Assembly: GCA_964549155.1 (NCBI GenBank)
Contig: CAZJUG010000027.1
Location: forward strand, 1 to 10,777
Direction of reading: 5' to 3'
DNA length: 10,777 nucleotides
DNA from: CAKZRD01 sp964549155
GTDB lineage: Archaea; Nanobdellota; Nanobdellia; Pacearchaeales; GW2011-AR1
Positions 5,572-10,777 of this stretch are shown piece by piece; position 1 is the stretch's first letter; every line of letters begins with the position of its first letter. The notes beneath the pieces are model-generated. The model saw nothing but the letters and a program-made list of their open reading frames with translations. It was not told the DNA's origin and ran no database searches. The translations under genes and the position numbers were made by a program.

Positions 5572-5590
5572 TTTTTTTTTCTTTTTTTTC
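5572..5590 (+). terminator. T-tract terminator of the structured region
   Basis: Two uninterrupted T runs, eight or more each and split by one C, follow the last stem on the plus strand. This suits archaeal T-tract termination of a plus-strand transcript. Confidence 0.5.
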
Positions 5591-5623
5591 CCACCCTTTT
5601 TGTTTTATTCTAATAACTACTAC

Positions 5624-5657
5624 TACATACATGTAATTATTTTACATTTACATACAT
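5624..5657. repeat. Repeated TACATACAT boxes upstream of the regulator genes
   Basis: TACATACAT occurs at 5624-5632 and 5649-5657, with a TTTACAT between. ATGTAATTAT at 5631-5640 recurs at 5715-5724, between the TATA box and the ATG of the first regulator. The second site is placed where a repressor would block initiation (inference). Confidence 0.5.
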
Positions 5658-5664
5658 ACCCCTA

Positions 5665-5692
5665 GAAAAAAAGAAAAAAAAGAAAAAAAAAC
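5665..5692 (-). terminator. T-tract on the minus strand
   Basis: The plus strand is almost pure A here, interrupted by single G bases, so minus-strand transcription from the tail fibre side meets a long T tract. Together with 5572-5590 it forms opposed T tracts. Confidence 0.4.
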
Positions 5693-5693
5693 G

Positions 5694-5707
5694 AAAGGTT
5701 TAAATAC
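5694..5707 (+). promoter_or_regulatory. BRE/TATA promoter of the regulator operon
   Basis: GAAAGGTTTAAATA is a strong archaeal BRE plus TATA, about 30 nt before the ATG at 5728, which predicts a leaderless message. The box resembles the GAAAGATTTAAATA of the class 2 promoters, but the conserved part upstream of those is absent. Confidence 0.75.
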
Positions 5708-5727
5708 TACCTATATGTAATTATCTT

Positions 5728-6030
5728 ATGGCTTCAAGGAGTATTTACATCACGGAAGAACAATTAGCAGAACTTAAAGACATTAAAGTCTCTGTTCAAG
5801 AAATCTTTAGACAAGGTTATATTATCGAGACACTTTTGCAAGGCTCTAATCCAAGCATAAATAACGACTTCAATAAAAATAAGATTTCTAAACTTATGCA
5901 ATTTCATCAAGAGCAAATCGAAGGTTTAATGAGAACTATTGATTTTCACCGAGAACAAATAAATAAATTGAAAGGAGGAACTAATTATGCAATACACAAC
6001 AAGAAGAACCAAAATCACAAATTGGCTTAA
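5728..6030 (+). CDS. Probable ribbon-helix-helix regulator with coiled-coil tail, 100 aa
   Basis: The N-terminus has the order of a ribbon-helix-helix DNA-binding domain: strand RSIYIT (4-9), helix EEQLAELKDI (10-19), turn at KVS, helix VQEIFRQGYIIETLL (23-37). A polar linker leads to a heptad-like helix (51-82) that may form a dimer or tetramer. Such dimers insert the strand pair into the DNA major groove. It is on the strand opposite to the virion genes, starts from a leaderless-type promoter, and has repeated boxes around that promoter, which suggests self-repression. Its last 44 bases overlap the next gene. Confidence 0.65.
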   Translation: MASRSIYITEEQLAELKDIKVSVQEIFRQGYIIETLLQGSNPSINNDFNKNKISKLMQFHQEQIEGLMRTIDFHREQINKLKGGTNYAIHNKKNQNHKLA

Positions 6031-6202
6031 AGGAGTTTTGGACACTTTGAAGGCTAAGAACAAAGAAACAGCTGAGAAGTCTGCTATGGTTGCAAATTGT
6101 GCAATTGAGACAGGTTCTAGGGAATCTGAAGTCGAGGAGATTCTAGGTTTATTCGAGAAAGCAAATATTATTTCTATAAAGGATAATAAAATCTGGCTGT
6201 AA
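5987..6202 (+). CDS. Probable winged-helix-like small protein, 71 aa
   Basis: The protein is mostly helical. Residues 30-71 (EKSAMVANCAIETGSRESEV, then a second helix EEILGLFEKANIISI and a final KDNKIWL strand) read like the recognition half of a small archaeal winged helix, where a short beta hairpin follows the last helix. DNA binding is inferred, not shown. An AAAGGAGGAA site lies just before the ATG, within the preceding gene, so the overlapping second gene is initiated by its own ribosome binding site. The two form an operon that ends convergent to the tail fibre gene with only 24 bases between. Confidence 0.6.
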   Translation: MQYTTRRTKITNWLKGVLDTLKAKNKETAEKSAMVANCAIETGSRESEVEEILGLFEKANIISIKDNKIWL

Positions 6203-6226
6203 AAATAAAGCAAAACCTTTCGGAAT

Positions 6227-7999
6227 CTATGTTTTTATTATATAATTTAAAACAATGTAAGGTTGAAGATTTGTATGTGCCCCACTTCCACCAGTATTTT
6301 CATTCGTTGCTGTTGTTGACTGGTTTGTTGCTCTAGTTGTTTTAGTTGATAGAACAGCGCTCCCTTGTCCAGCCAAGGTGAATGTTTTAGCCCCTCCCGT
6401 TGTTCCTGATTCTGCCGCCATATCTCGAACTCCATATCCTTCAAAATATGCCTGTTGGACATGGCTATGAAGGTTTTGAGTGTGAGTATGGCTATTTTGA
6501 GTGTGAGTATGACTCGGCATTTCATCGGTCGTCAAAGTATGTGTTTCTACTCCTCCCGTTGCCCCTAAATTTTTAAATGTTCCACTAGCATTTTTACCAA
6601 CAGCTACCCTTGTTCTTAAGTCTGGAATATTAAATGTTGTTGAGCCATCTCCAGCTCCATAAGTTGTAGAAATAGCTGTGAATAAAGCTGCATAAGTTGT
6701 TCTATCGATAGCCGAACCATCACAAATAAGCCAACCGGAAGGAGCAGCACTTCCAGCAAATTGAATAACTGCCCCTGTTGGACTTATTAAACTTGAAGCA
6801 TGACAACCATCAACCATGTCAGCATTAAGATTAGTATTGAGAGTTGTTGAAGTACATTGATAAGGGGCAGTGCCAACAGCAACATCAGATATAAAATAAC
6901 TTGCTCCTATTGTTCCACTAGTATCTAAATTTGAAGATGAAGCTGTCCAATCAATATGCTCATTCGCAACATAATCACTAAATCCATCATGGAAGGCACC
7001 ACCAGAATAAGCAAAACTTCCATCACTTAATGCAATATCAAAGTTAGCCATTGTATCTGAGATTCCACTCATACTTGTTTGGTCTCCAGTATTTGTCCCA
7101 GATAAATTCGAACCTGTGATTGTGCCGGTTGCTTCTACATTTCCATAAAAATGAGCGGGACCATTTCTTGAAGTTCCAACGGTGCTATCTCCGCTTATCT
7201 TATTTGTGCAATCTGTTAAATTATTTCCAGATATTATAAATCCTGTTCCAACACCATTTAATAAGAAAATTCCATATTTTGCTTTTATATGATTTGCAAC
7301 AACTCCTCCTCTGTCTCCTTGTAAAGTTATCCCGAAAGTGTTTTCCGAAGGATCATTTATTATTGTATTTCCAATAATCACTCCGTTATCTGTCATGTCT
7401 ATTTGACAATCTTCTAAGAGATTCCCAGAAATAAAAACATTCTTTCCTTTTTCTATTTCTCCATAAGTTTCTATACTTACAACTGACTTAACTCCGAAAT
7501 AATTATTCTCAATAAAAATATCTTCTTGTTGATATTCCTCTGCCAAAAATCTAATTCCAATATATTCAAAACTACATTCTCTTATTTTTATATTTTTTGT
7601 TCCCCTTGTGCTTCCTGCAAACGATAAAATATTTATGTATGTTGCTGTTTGATTTGTGCCTTCAAATTTTATGTTTTTAAATTCTAATCCTTCTTTATTG
7701 AAAATATAAATTGGGTCTCCGTCCATTCCTGCAGTGTCAATCAAAATCTTAGCTTTTCCATCTCCCTCCATGCTTGTAAAATTCTTTATTCCATCAAAAT
7801 TTTTAAAATAATATTCTCCCTCGAGGATTCTAATTCTTCCTCCTTCTGGACAAATCTTTATAGCTTCATCAATAGAATCTGTATCTCCATCTTTTTCTTT
7901 AGAGACAACAATTTCTTTAATTGGTTGTTTGCTTCCTCTCTCGTCTTTTCCTCCTCCCCAATTCTTAGAACTAAACCCTCCGCCTATATCTTCAAACAT
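6227..7999 (-). CDS. Tail fibre/spike: beta-helix plus phage tail collar domain, 590 aa
   Basis: This is a host-contacting virion protein. Residues about 40-265 look like a right-handed parallel beta-helix: DSIDEAIKICPEGGRIRILE opens it, and NNYF, SGNLLEDC, IGNTII and SGNNLTDC rungs follow. Residues 283-405 carry fibre-type segments (LSGTNTGDQT, NEHIDWTASS, LNADMVDGCHASSL). Residues 407-470 are a tail collar domain (GAVIQFAGSAAPSGWLICDG, TFNIPDLRTRVAVG). A His-rich tract with HTHT pairs at 497-513 is the likely metal-binding trimer tip, as in T4-type short fibres, and the C-terminus ends NLQPYIVLNYIIKT as in that family. Its ATG directly follows the connector's TAA. Swapping of the N-terminal part between viruses is likely in such genes. 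Confidence 0.85.
   Translation of the reverse strand: MFEDIGGGFSSKNWGGGKDERGSKQPIKEIVVSKEKDGDTDSIDEAIKICPEGGRIRILEGEYYFKNFDGIKNFTSMEGDGKAKILIDTAGMDGDPIYIFNKEGLEFKNIKFEGTNQTATYINILSFAGSTRGTKNIKIRECSFEYIGIRFLAEEYQQEDIFIENNYFGVKSVVSIETYGEIEKGKNVFISGNLLEDCQIDMTDNGVIIGNTIINDPSENTFGITLQGDRGGVVANHIKAKYGIFLLNGVGTGFIISGNNLTDCTNKISGDSTVGTSRNGPAHFYGNVEATGTITGSNLSGTNTGDQTSMSGISDTMANFDIALSDGSFAYSGGAFHDGFSDYVANEHIDWTASSSNLDTSGTIGASYFISDVAVGTAPYQCTSTTLNTNLNADMVDGCHASSLISPTGAVIQFAGSAAPSGWLICDGSAIDRTTYAALFTAISTTYGAGDGSTTFNIPDLRTRVAVGKNASGTFKNLGATGGVETHTLTTDEMPSHTHTQNSHTHTQNLHSHVQQAYFEGYGVRDMAAESGTTGGAKTFTLAGQGSAVLSTKTTRATNQSTTATNENTGGSGAHTNLQPYIVLNYIIKT
6474..6511 (-). repeat. 21-bp tandem duplication in the fibre His-rich tip
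   Basis: TTTTGAGTGTGAGTATG occurs at 6474-6490 and 6495-6511, a period of 21 bases, producing HTHTQNS and HTHTQNL in tandem. In-frame duplication probably lengthens the metal-binding tip. Confidence 0.8.
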
Positions 8000-8371
8000 T
8001 TATGTCTTAGCGAGGAAGTCCGCTCCCCCTCTATTTTCTAACATCTTAAGAATCATTTTAATCTTCATCTGATGAATCATCAAAAGATTTTCTGCTTGGA
8101 TTCTCGAGCCATATCCCTCCATGTTGTAGCCAATATAGTCCATAGCGACCCATGCTGAAACAAAATCACTTAATATGTATTTATAGACGGCATTTAGATT
8201 TCCTGCTGTCCATGCTGTTACAAAATCAAACTTACAATAATTTGAAATAAAAGCCTCTGCTTGTTTGCATGAAGCATTTATGTTTGCTTCTGTGTAGCCT
8301 GTTGTATCAACTTTTTCTCCTACCTTAACATCTATTTCTGCTTTTGTTGCTAAAATCCCCGTGTGTGCCAT
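8000..8371 (-). CDS. Head-tail connector-like protein (gp6-like), 123 aa
   Basis: The protein is almost entirely helical. It contains ATKAEIDVKVGEKVDTTGYT, ANINASCKQAEAFISNYCKF, then AVYKYILSDFVSAWVAMDYI and GYNMEGYGSRIQAENLLMIH. This pattern is that of small proteins of environmental tailed viruses related to gp6-like head-tail connectors, which sit under the portal and link it to the tail. The assignment rests on this resemblance and on position after terminase. It starts one base after the terminase stop and has a class 1 promoter lying inside the terminase 3' end. Confidence 0.6.
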   Translation of the reverse strand: MAHTGILATKAEIDVKVGEKVDTTGYTEANINASCKQAEAFISNYCKFDFVTAWTAGNLNAVYKYILSDFVSAWVAMDYIGYNMEGYGSRIQAENLLMIHQMKIKMILKMLENRGGADFLAKT

Positions 8372-8372
8372 G

Positions 8373-9653
8373 TTAGAACGAGTACATAAAATCTTTTAAA
8401 GGTTTGCTTTTACACCCCCACATAGCTCTAACAAAAGCTTCAGCAAGATGTGAGTTTCTTCCTGTTATCTTGACTTTATCTCCTTCATAAATAAACTGCA
8501 TGGAAGCAAGAGAAATATAGAGATTGTCTAAATCTTCTGAGATTTCAACTTCTCCCTTTTCCATTTTTATTAGAGCATAGCTATACATGTCTTCTTTCAA
8601 GAGGGCTTTTTTTTTCTCTCCCCATTTGTCTAGGAGCCTTTGAGCATTGTTTAAACACATGATTTTATTTCTGTATTTCTCGATTAGAAAATCTGCAAGT
8701 CCTCCTCCAACTCCTCCATCATCAATTAGCATTAGATTATATTTTCTTTCATCTTGGAGTTTAGATATTCGGTTAAACGAATCAACCAAGCTCACTCTTT
8801 CTGTTGTGTCTGCCATGCTTACAATTGCTTTAGGTCTCTCCCAAAGAACTTCAACAAAAGCATTCGAATCCCCCCCATAACGAGCTACATCAATTCCTAG
8901 AAACTTTGAGGAATANNNNNNNNNNGCTTCTGGGAATAGTCTGGAGACTTCATCAATAAATTCTCCTAGAACTTCTTGAGCATACTCAATTTTTGTAAAT
9001 TCTCTTTTCCATTTAGCTAGCTCGTCTTGTGGGATTCTTGAACATTCTAGGCTAGTTATATGCCAATTTTTAAAGGTTTCATCCTGGAACATATCATAAA
9101 ACTTGCCTTGCTTCCCAAAAGGGGTCGATAAAGCCCAAATAAAGCCCATAGACCGCTTTTTTTTGCTAATCCAAAGCATTGGGGTTATGGATGTATAAAC
9201 AGCTGATTCGATGTATGCTGCCTCATCTGGCACCCATACATCAAGAGTTAGACCTCTGATAAGATTCCCTGTGAGGCCTGTTGGAAGGCAGTATATTTCA
9301 CTCCCATTCTTTAGAGTGGTTTTCCTCATGGTTGGAGTTTCTGCGAAAACATCCATGTTCGCAGAGAATTTAAGCTCGAAAGTTATTTTGTCATAAAGAT
9401 ACATCGCCTGTCTTTCAGAAGAAGCGGAGACTAGGATTTTTACTCCTTTATTGGCTAGGGCAAACTGAGCGACCTTCTTTGCCATTATGTAAGATTTGCC
9501 AACTTGACGACCGGCTCGAATTGCTATGTTTCCGTTGTACTCAAAGACTTCTTTTTGCCAGGGGTCCAACTCCCCTACATCTAGCTTTATATCTGAAAGA
9601 TCAAGCGGATTTCTGATATATGCTTGTCTGTTCTTCTTGCTTTTGTATCCCAT
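8373..9653 (-). CDS. Terminase large subunit, 426 aa (10-N gap inside)
   Basis: This is the ATPase and nuclease that packages viral DNA through the portal. The N-terminal ATPase shows Walker A AGRQVGKS (47-54), Walker B LDVWVPDE (137-144, Asp143/Glu144) and a coupling motif ALSTPFG (174-180). The C-terminal RNase H-type nuclease shows LGIDVARYGGDS (Asp255), LMLIDDGGVGGG (Asp311/312) and a late HLAEAF (402-407), where Glu405 seems to stand for the usual acidic residue. The 10 Ns at 8916-8925 hit residues 243-246 without breaking the frame. Length is on the short side but complete in motifs. No small terminase subunit is recognised upstream, though one of the unknown genes could be it. A weak AAGGA precedes the ATG. 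Confidence 0.9.
   Translation of the reverse strand: MGYKSKKNRQAYIRNPLDLSDIKLDVGELDPWQKEVFEYNGNIAIRAGRQVGKSYIMAKKVAQFALANKGVKILVSASSERQAMYLYDKITFELKFSANMDVFAETPTMRKTTLKNGSEIYCLPTGLTGNLIRGLTLDVWVPDEAAYIESAVYTSITPMLWISKKKRSMGFIWALSTPFGKQGKFYDMFQDETFKNWHITSLECSRIPQDELAKWKREFTKIEYAQEVLGEFIDEVSRLFPEXXXXYSSKFLGIDVARYGGDSNAFVEVLWERPKAIVSMADTTERVSLVDSFNRISKLQDERKYNLMLIDDGGVGGGLADFLIEKYRNKIMCLNNAQRLLDKWGEKKKALLKEDMYSYALIKMEKGEVEISEDLDNLYISLASMQFIYEGDKVKITGRNSHLAEAFVRAMWGCKSKPLKDFMYSF
8388..8410 (-). promoter_or_regulatory. Class 1 promoter of the connector, inside the terminase gene
   Basis: AAAAGCAAACCTTTAAAAGA lies within the last codons of the terminase, encoding about KSKPLKD. GCAAAC begins exactly 36 nt before the connector ATG, the same distance as at the portal and decoration genes. 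Confidence 0.7.
8916..8925. other. Assembly gap, 10 N
   Basis: Ten Ns between the terminase ATPase and nuclease domains. The same reading frame continues on both sides, so the gap length is probably right or off by whole codons. Confidence 0.95.
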
Positions 9654-9789
9654 TTTTTTTCTTTTCCTTAGATTTTTTAATCCATATTTTATTTAAGACT
9701 TTTCTACAATCTTTGCACATTTTCTTATTTTTTACTCCGTATGTTCCAAAAACCATTTTTCCACAAACTGAACATTTAATCCAACTCAT
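9601..9789 (-). CDS. Small zinc-ribbon protein, 62 aa (copy 2)
   Basis: MSWIKCSVCGKMVFGTYGV continues to KKMCKDCRKVL, giving two CxxC pairs 15-16 residues apart that would bind one zinc. The C-terminal half is strongly basic (KKSKEKKK), suited to nucleic acid contact. It resembles the 43-aa protein at 10039-10170 in motif order and wording (KCxxCGKxxF, KKMCKxCR), so the two are probably duplicates. The start at 9789 is chosen to begin at MSWIKC; an ATG at 9804 is also possible. It overlaps the HNH gene by 14 bases and the terminase start by 53. Confidence 0.6.
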   Translation of the reverse strand: MSWIKCSVCGKMVFGTYGVKNKKMCKDCRKVLNKIWIKKSKEKKKNGIQKQEEQTSIYQKSA

Positions 9790-10063
9790 AATGTTCTGTA
9801 TCATGGCAATCCGGACATAGGACTTCTAGTTTTTCTGGAGGACAAAGAAGTTCTTCTCTTATAACTGCAATTATTCTATCCCAATTTCCAACCCCTCCTT
9901 TATGATGGACCTCTACTTTTTGTTCTTTTCCTTTTGCTTTAGATTGTTTAACTCCACATCTCTCACAACAATATTTAGCTCTTTTCATGGCTTCTGCTCT
10001 CTCTACACTTCTCAGCCATAACATCCTCAACATTCTAACTATATGGGTTTTTTTTGTCTCCAT
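9776..10063 (-). CDS. HNH endonuclease, 95 aa
   Basis: The HNH motif is complete. CERC (33-36) and CPDCH (83-87) supply structural zinc cysteines; VEVHHKGG (50-57) holds the catalytic histidine region; Asn60 and His87/His91 complete the fold. The basic N-terminal helix (residues 1-30) may bind DNA. HNH nucleases encoded beside the large terminase are a known feature of many HK97-like phages, where they assist terminase cleavage and packaging. Here the gene lies between two zinc-ribbon genes and two positions before terminase, which fits that role. The first ATG is used; the leader has only a weak purine stretch. Confidence 0.85.
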   Translation of the reverse strand: METKKTHIVRMLRMLWLRSVERAEAMKRAKYCCERCGVKQSKAKGKEQKVEVHHKGGVGNWDRIIAVIREELLCPPEKLEVLCPDCHDTEHYELD

Positions 10064-10170
10064 CCGTTTTTATTCTGAATTTTCCTTCTGCAAGTTTTAC
10101 ACATCTTCTTAGGTTGTGCTCTTGGGGAAAATATTATTTTCCCGCACAACGGGCATTTAAACTTGCACAT
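10039..10170 (-). CDS. Small zinc-ribbon protein, 43 aa (copy 1)
   Basis: MCKFKCPLCGKIIFSPRAQP continues KKMCKTCRRKIQNKNGWRQK. It carries CxxC and CxxC, as in the 62-aa copy, with one residue less between the pairs and a shorter tail. The overlap of 25 bases with the HNH start and the TAAGGAAA before its ATG support translation as part of the same unit. Likely a nucleic acid or protein binding zinc ribbon; partner unknown. Confidence 0.65.
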   Translation of the reverse strand: MCKFKCPLCGKIIFSPRAQPKKMCKTCRRKIQNKNGWRQKKPI

Positions 10171-10175
10171 TTTCC

Positions 10176-10310
10176 TTACTTAAATTTTTTTAAGTTTTCT
10201 TTTGCTAGTTCAACCATCTTTTTAGCAACTTCCAATCTGTACTCTTGGTCCTTTGCTATTGCTTGAGCTTCTTCTAACATTCTTACAAAAAACTCTTTAT
10301 CTTTTTTCAT
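10176..10310 (-). CDS. Hypothetical helical protein, 44 aa
   Basis: The protein starts MKKDKEFFVRMLEEAQAIAK and is one long charged helix to its KENLKKFK end, suggesting a coiled coil. A GGGAGG stands 5 nt before the ATG, and the ATG overlaps the preceding TGA as ATGA. No family recognised. Confidence 0.6.
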   Translation of the reverse strand: MKKDKEFFVRMLEEAQAIAKDQEYRLEVAKKMVELAKENLKKFK

Positions 10311-10420
10311 TTCATCCTCCCAAACCATTTAATTATATCTTGAATAGTCCTCTTTACTATTTGTTTCCACGATGGAGATTTTGGAAATTTAGAATTTTTT
10401 TTATCATAAATCCTTGCCAT
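10307..10420 (-). CDS. Hypothetical basic microprotein, 37 aa
   Basis: MARIYDKKNSKFPKSPSW is followed by KQIVKRTIQDIIKWFGRMK. The C-terminal half is an amphipathic basic helix with two tryptophans, suited to binding a membrane surface or nucleic acid. It ends ATGA-overlapped with the 44-aa gene, which is the best evidence that it is translated. Function unknown. Confidence 0.5.
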   Translation of the reverse strand: MARIYDKKNSKFPKSPSWKQIVKRTIQDIIKWFGRMK

Positions 10421-10440
10421 CTTCAAATCATTTCTCAAGC

Positions 10441-10701
10441 TCACTCGCTCACCTCCTTTAAATCTTCTTCGGTTAGGTTGAAAAAGTGTTTAATCCAACA
10501 CATAGCCCCTTGAATTATTAAGGCTTCTTTGGTTGTTTCATCTATTTTATAATGTTCTTTCAAATCAAAATAATACTTCACAGCTTCGGCTTTTAGTTCA
10601 TTTATTAAATTGTTGTTTCCTGCAATAGTTCCTATACTAAATTCTTCTCTTTCATTAAAATCACTTCTCTCGAAATCCTTTAAAGTTTTAAGTTCGCTCA
10701 T
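10441..10701 (-). CDS. Hypothetical protein, 86 aa
   Basis: The acidic, helical protein begins MSELKTLKDFERSDFNEREE and includes NLINELKAEAVKYYFDLKEH and ALIIQGAMCWIKHFFNLTEE. It has a strong GGAGGAG ribosome binding site and overlaps the preceding partial gene as ATGA. A family is not recognised; the position at the start of the packaging genes makes a small terminase or other DNA-handling role conceivable, but no helix-turn-helix is evident. Confidence 0.7.
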   Translation of the reverse strand: MSELKTLKDFERSDFNEREEFSIGTIAGNNNLINELKAEAVKYYFDLKEHYKIDETTKEALIIQGAMCWIKHFFNLTEEDLKEVSE

Positions 10702-10777
10702 TCTTTCTCCTCCTCTTTTGAGGTTGTGAGTTGTTGTTTGTTTTTAATATAATCTCGGATTTCTTTCGAATTTCTTG
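10698..10777 (-). CDS. Partial hypothetical protein, C-terminus only
   Basis: The last 25 residues are RNSKEIRDYIKNKQQLTTSK followed by EEEKE. This frame is preferred because its TGA overlaps the next ATG (ATGA), and because the next gene's GGAGGAG site lies in it. A second open frame exists over the same bases, so the call is provisional. Confidence 0.45.
   Translation of the reverse strand, partial: RNSKEIRDYIKNKQQLTTSKEEEKE

Larger units (their letters stand above)
4770..5575 (+). ncRNA. Candidate large structured non-coding RNA, about 800 nt
   Basis: The stretch holds no convincing gene but a dense series of inverted repeats. Perfect or near-perfect arms include 4853-4859/4869-4875, 4893-4899/4911-4917, 4927-4940/4943-4956, 4973-4999/5016-5043 (imperfect, about 25 pairs), 5055-5067/5090-5102, 5110-5120/5186-5196 plus 5124-5129/5177-5182, 5201-5208/5220-5227, 5232-5240/5245-5253, 5279-5291/5378-5390 enclosing two further stems, 5394-5413/5532-5548 and 5457-5467/5471-5481. 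Several are nested or enclose side hairpins, as in folded RNAs rather than simple terminators. The plus strand is favoured by an upstream TATA-like box and T tracts from 5572. Base composition is richer in G and C than its surroundings. The family is not recognised. Alternatives: an origin or packaging region made of DNA hairpins. Confidence 0.55.

Noticed and set aside
4770..5575. Group II intron or ribosomal RNA
   Set aside because: No intron-encoded protein, no recognisable catalytic domain V triad stem, and no conserved rRNA stretches were found; a covariance search would settle it.
6206..6222. Class 1-like motif AAAGCAAAACCTTT on the plus strand
   Set aside because: It has an extra A, no TATA box in place and no plus-strand gene downstream; the region is the convergent gap between the regulator and fibre genes.

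Overview
The window looks like part of the genome (or provirus) of a head-tailed virus (Caudoviricetes) that infects an archaeon. Seen directly: a large terminase, a portal, an HK97-type major capsid protein with its probable decoration protein, a gp6-like connector and a tail fibre lie on one strand in tight, often ATGA-overlapping order. The archaeal assignment is an inference from the promoters. Several genes are preceded by A-rich BRE-like plus TATA sequences (TTTAAATA, TTTATAAAT) placed so that the ATG falls about 29-32 bases downstream, which is the geometry of leaderless archaeal transcripts. Other genes have GGAGG ribosome binding sites. DNA is AT-rich with long T tracts between genes. 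The host cannot be named; a low-GC archaeal lineage such as a DPANN group would fit but is not shown. Two runs of N (4630-4729 and 8916-8925) mark a draft, probably metagenomic, assembly.

Layout, reading the minus strand in its direction of transcription (right to left): 10777-10039 holds small genes of unknown function and a tiny zinc ribbon; 10063-9601 an HNH endonuclease and a second, paralogous zinc ribbon; 9653-8373 the large terminase; 8371-8000 the connector; 7999-6227 a beta-helix/collar tail fibre. Then comes a break: 6202-5728 is a plus-strand pair of putative DNA-binding regulators, and 5727-4435 is about 1.3 kb without a convincing gene. The minus strand resumes with the portal (4434-3322), a YvrJ-like membrane microprotein, an acidic coiled-coil protein, a second membrane microprotein, an unknown protein, the decoration protein and the major capsid protein (1799-933). 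A further promoter drives a 113-aa protein, followed by a micro-ORF, a degenerate tRNA-like sequence and two small genes at the left edge.

The most unusual part is 4770-5575. It is packed with long hairpins and nested, multi-branched inverted repeats, has a TATA-like box before it and T tracts after it on the plus strand, and carries a repeated loop motif (RCGAAGY inside GA/GA) in at least four of its arms. I read it as a candidate large structured non-coding RNA of about 800 nt, comparable in kind, not in recognised sequence, to the phage-associated ornate RNAs GOLLD and ROOL. A 33-bp tandem repeat that the assembly failed to resolve lies directly before it; an origin or packaging site is the main alternative.

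Regulation also stands out. Three virion genes (portal, decoration, connector) share a GCAAAC-TATA element that begins exactly 36 nt before each ATG, and two other genes share a different 36-bp element identical at 34 positions. This suggests two virus promoter classes, perhaps read by the plus-strand regulators.
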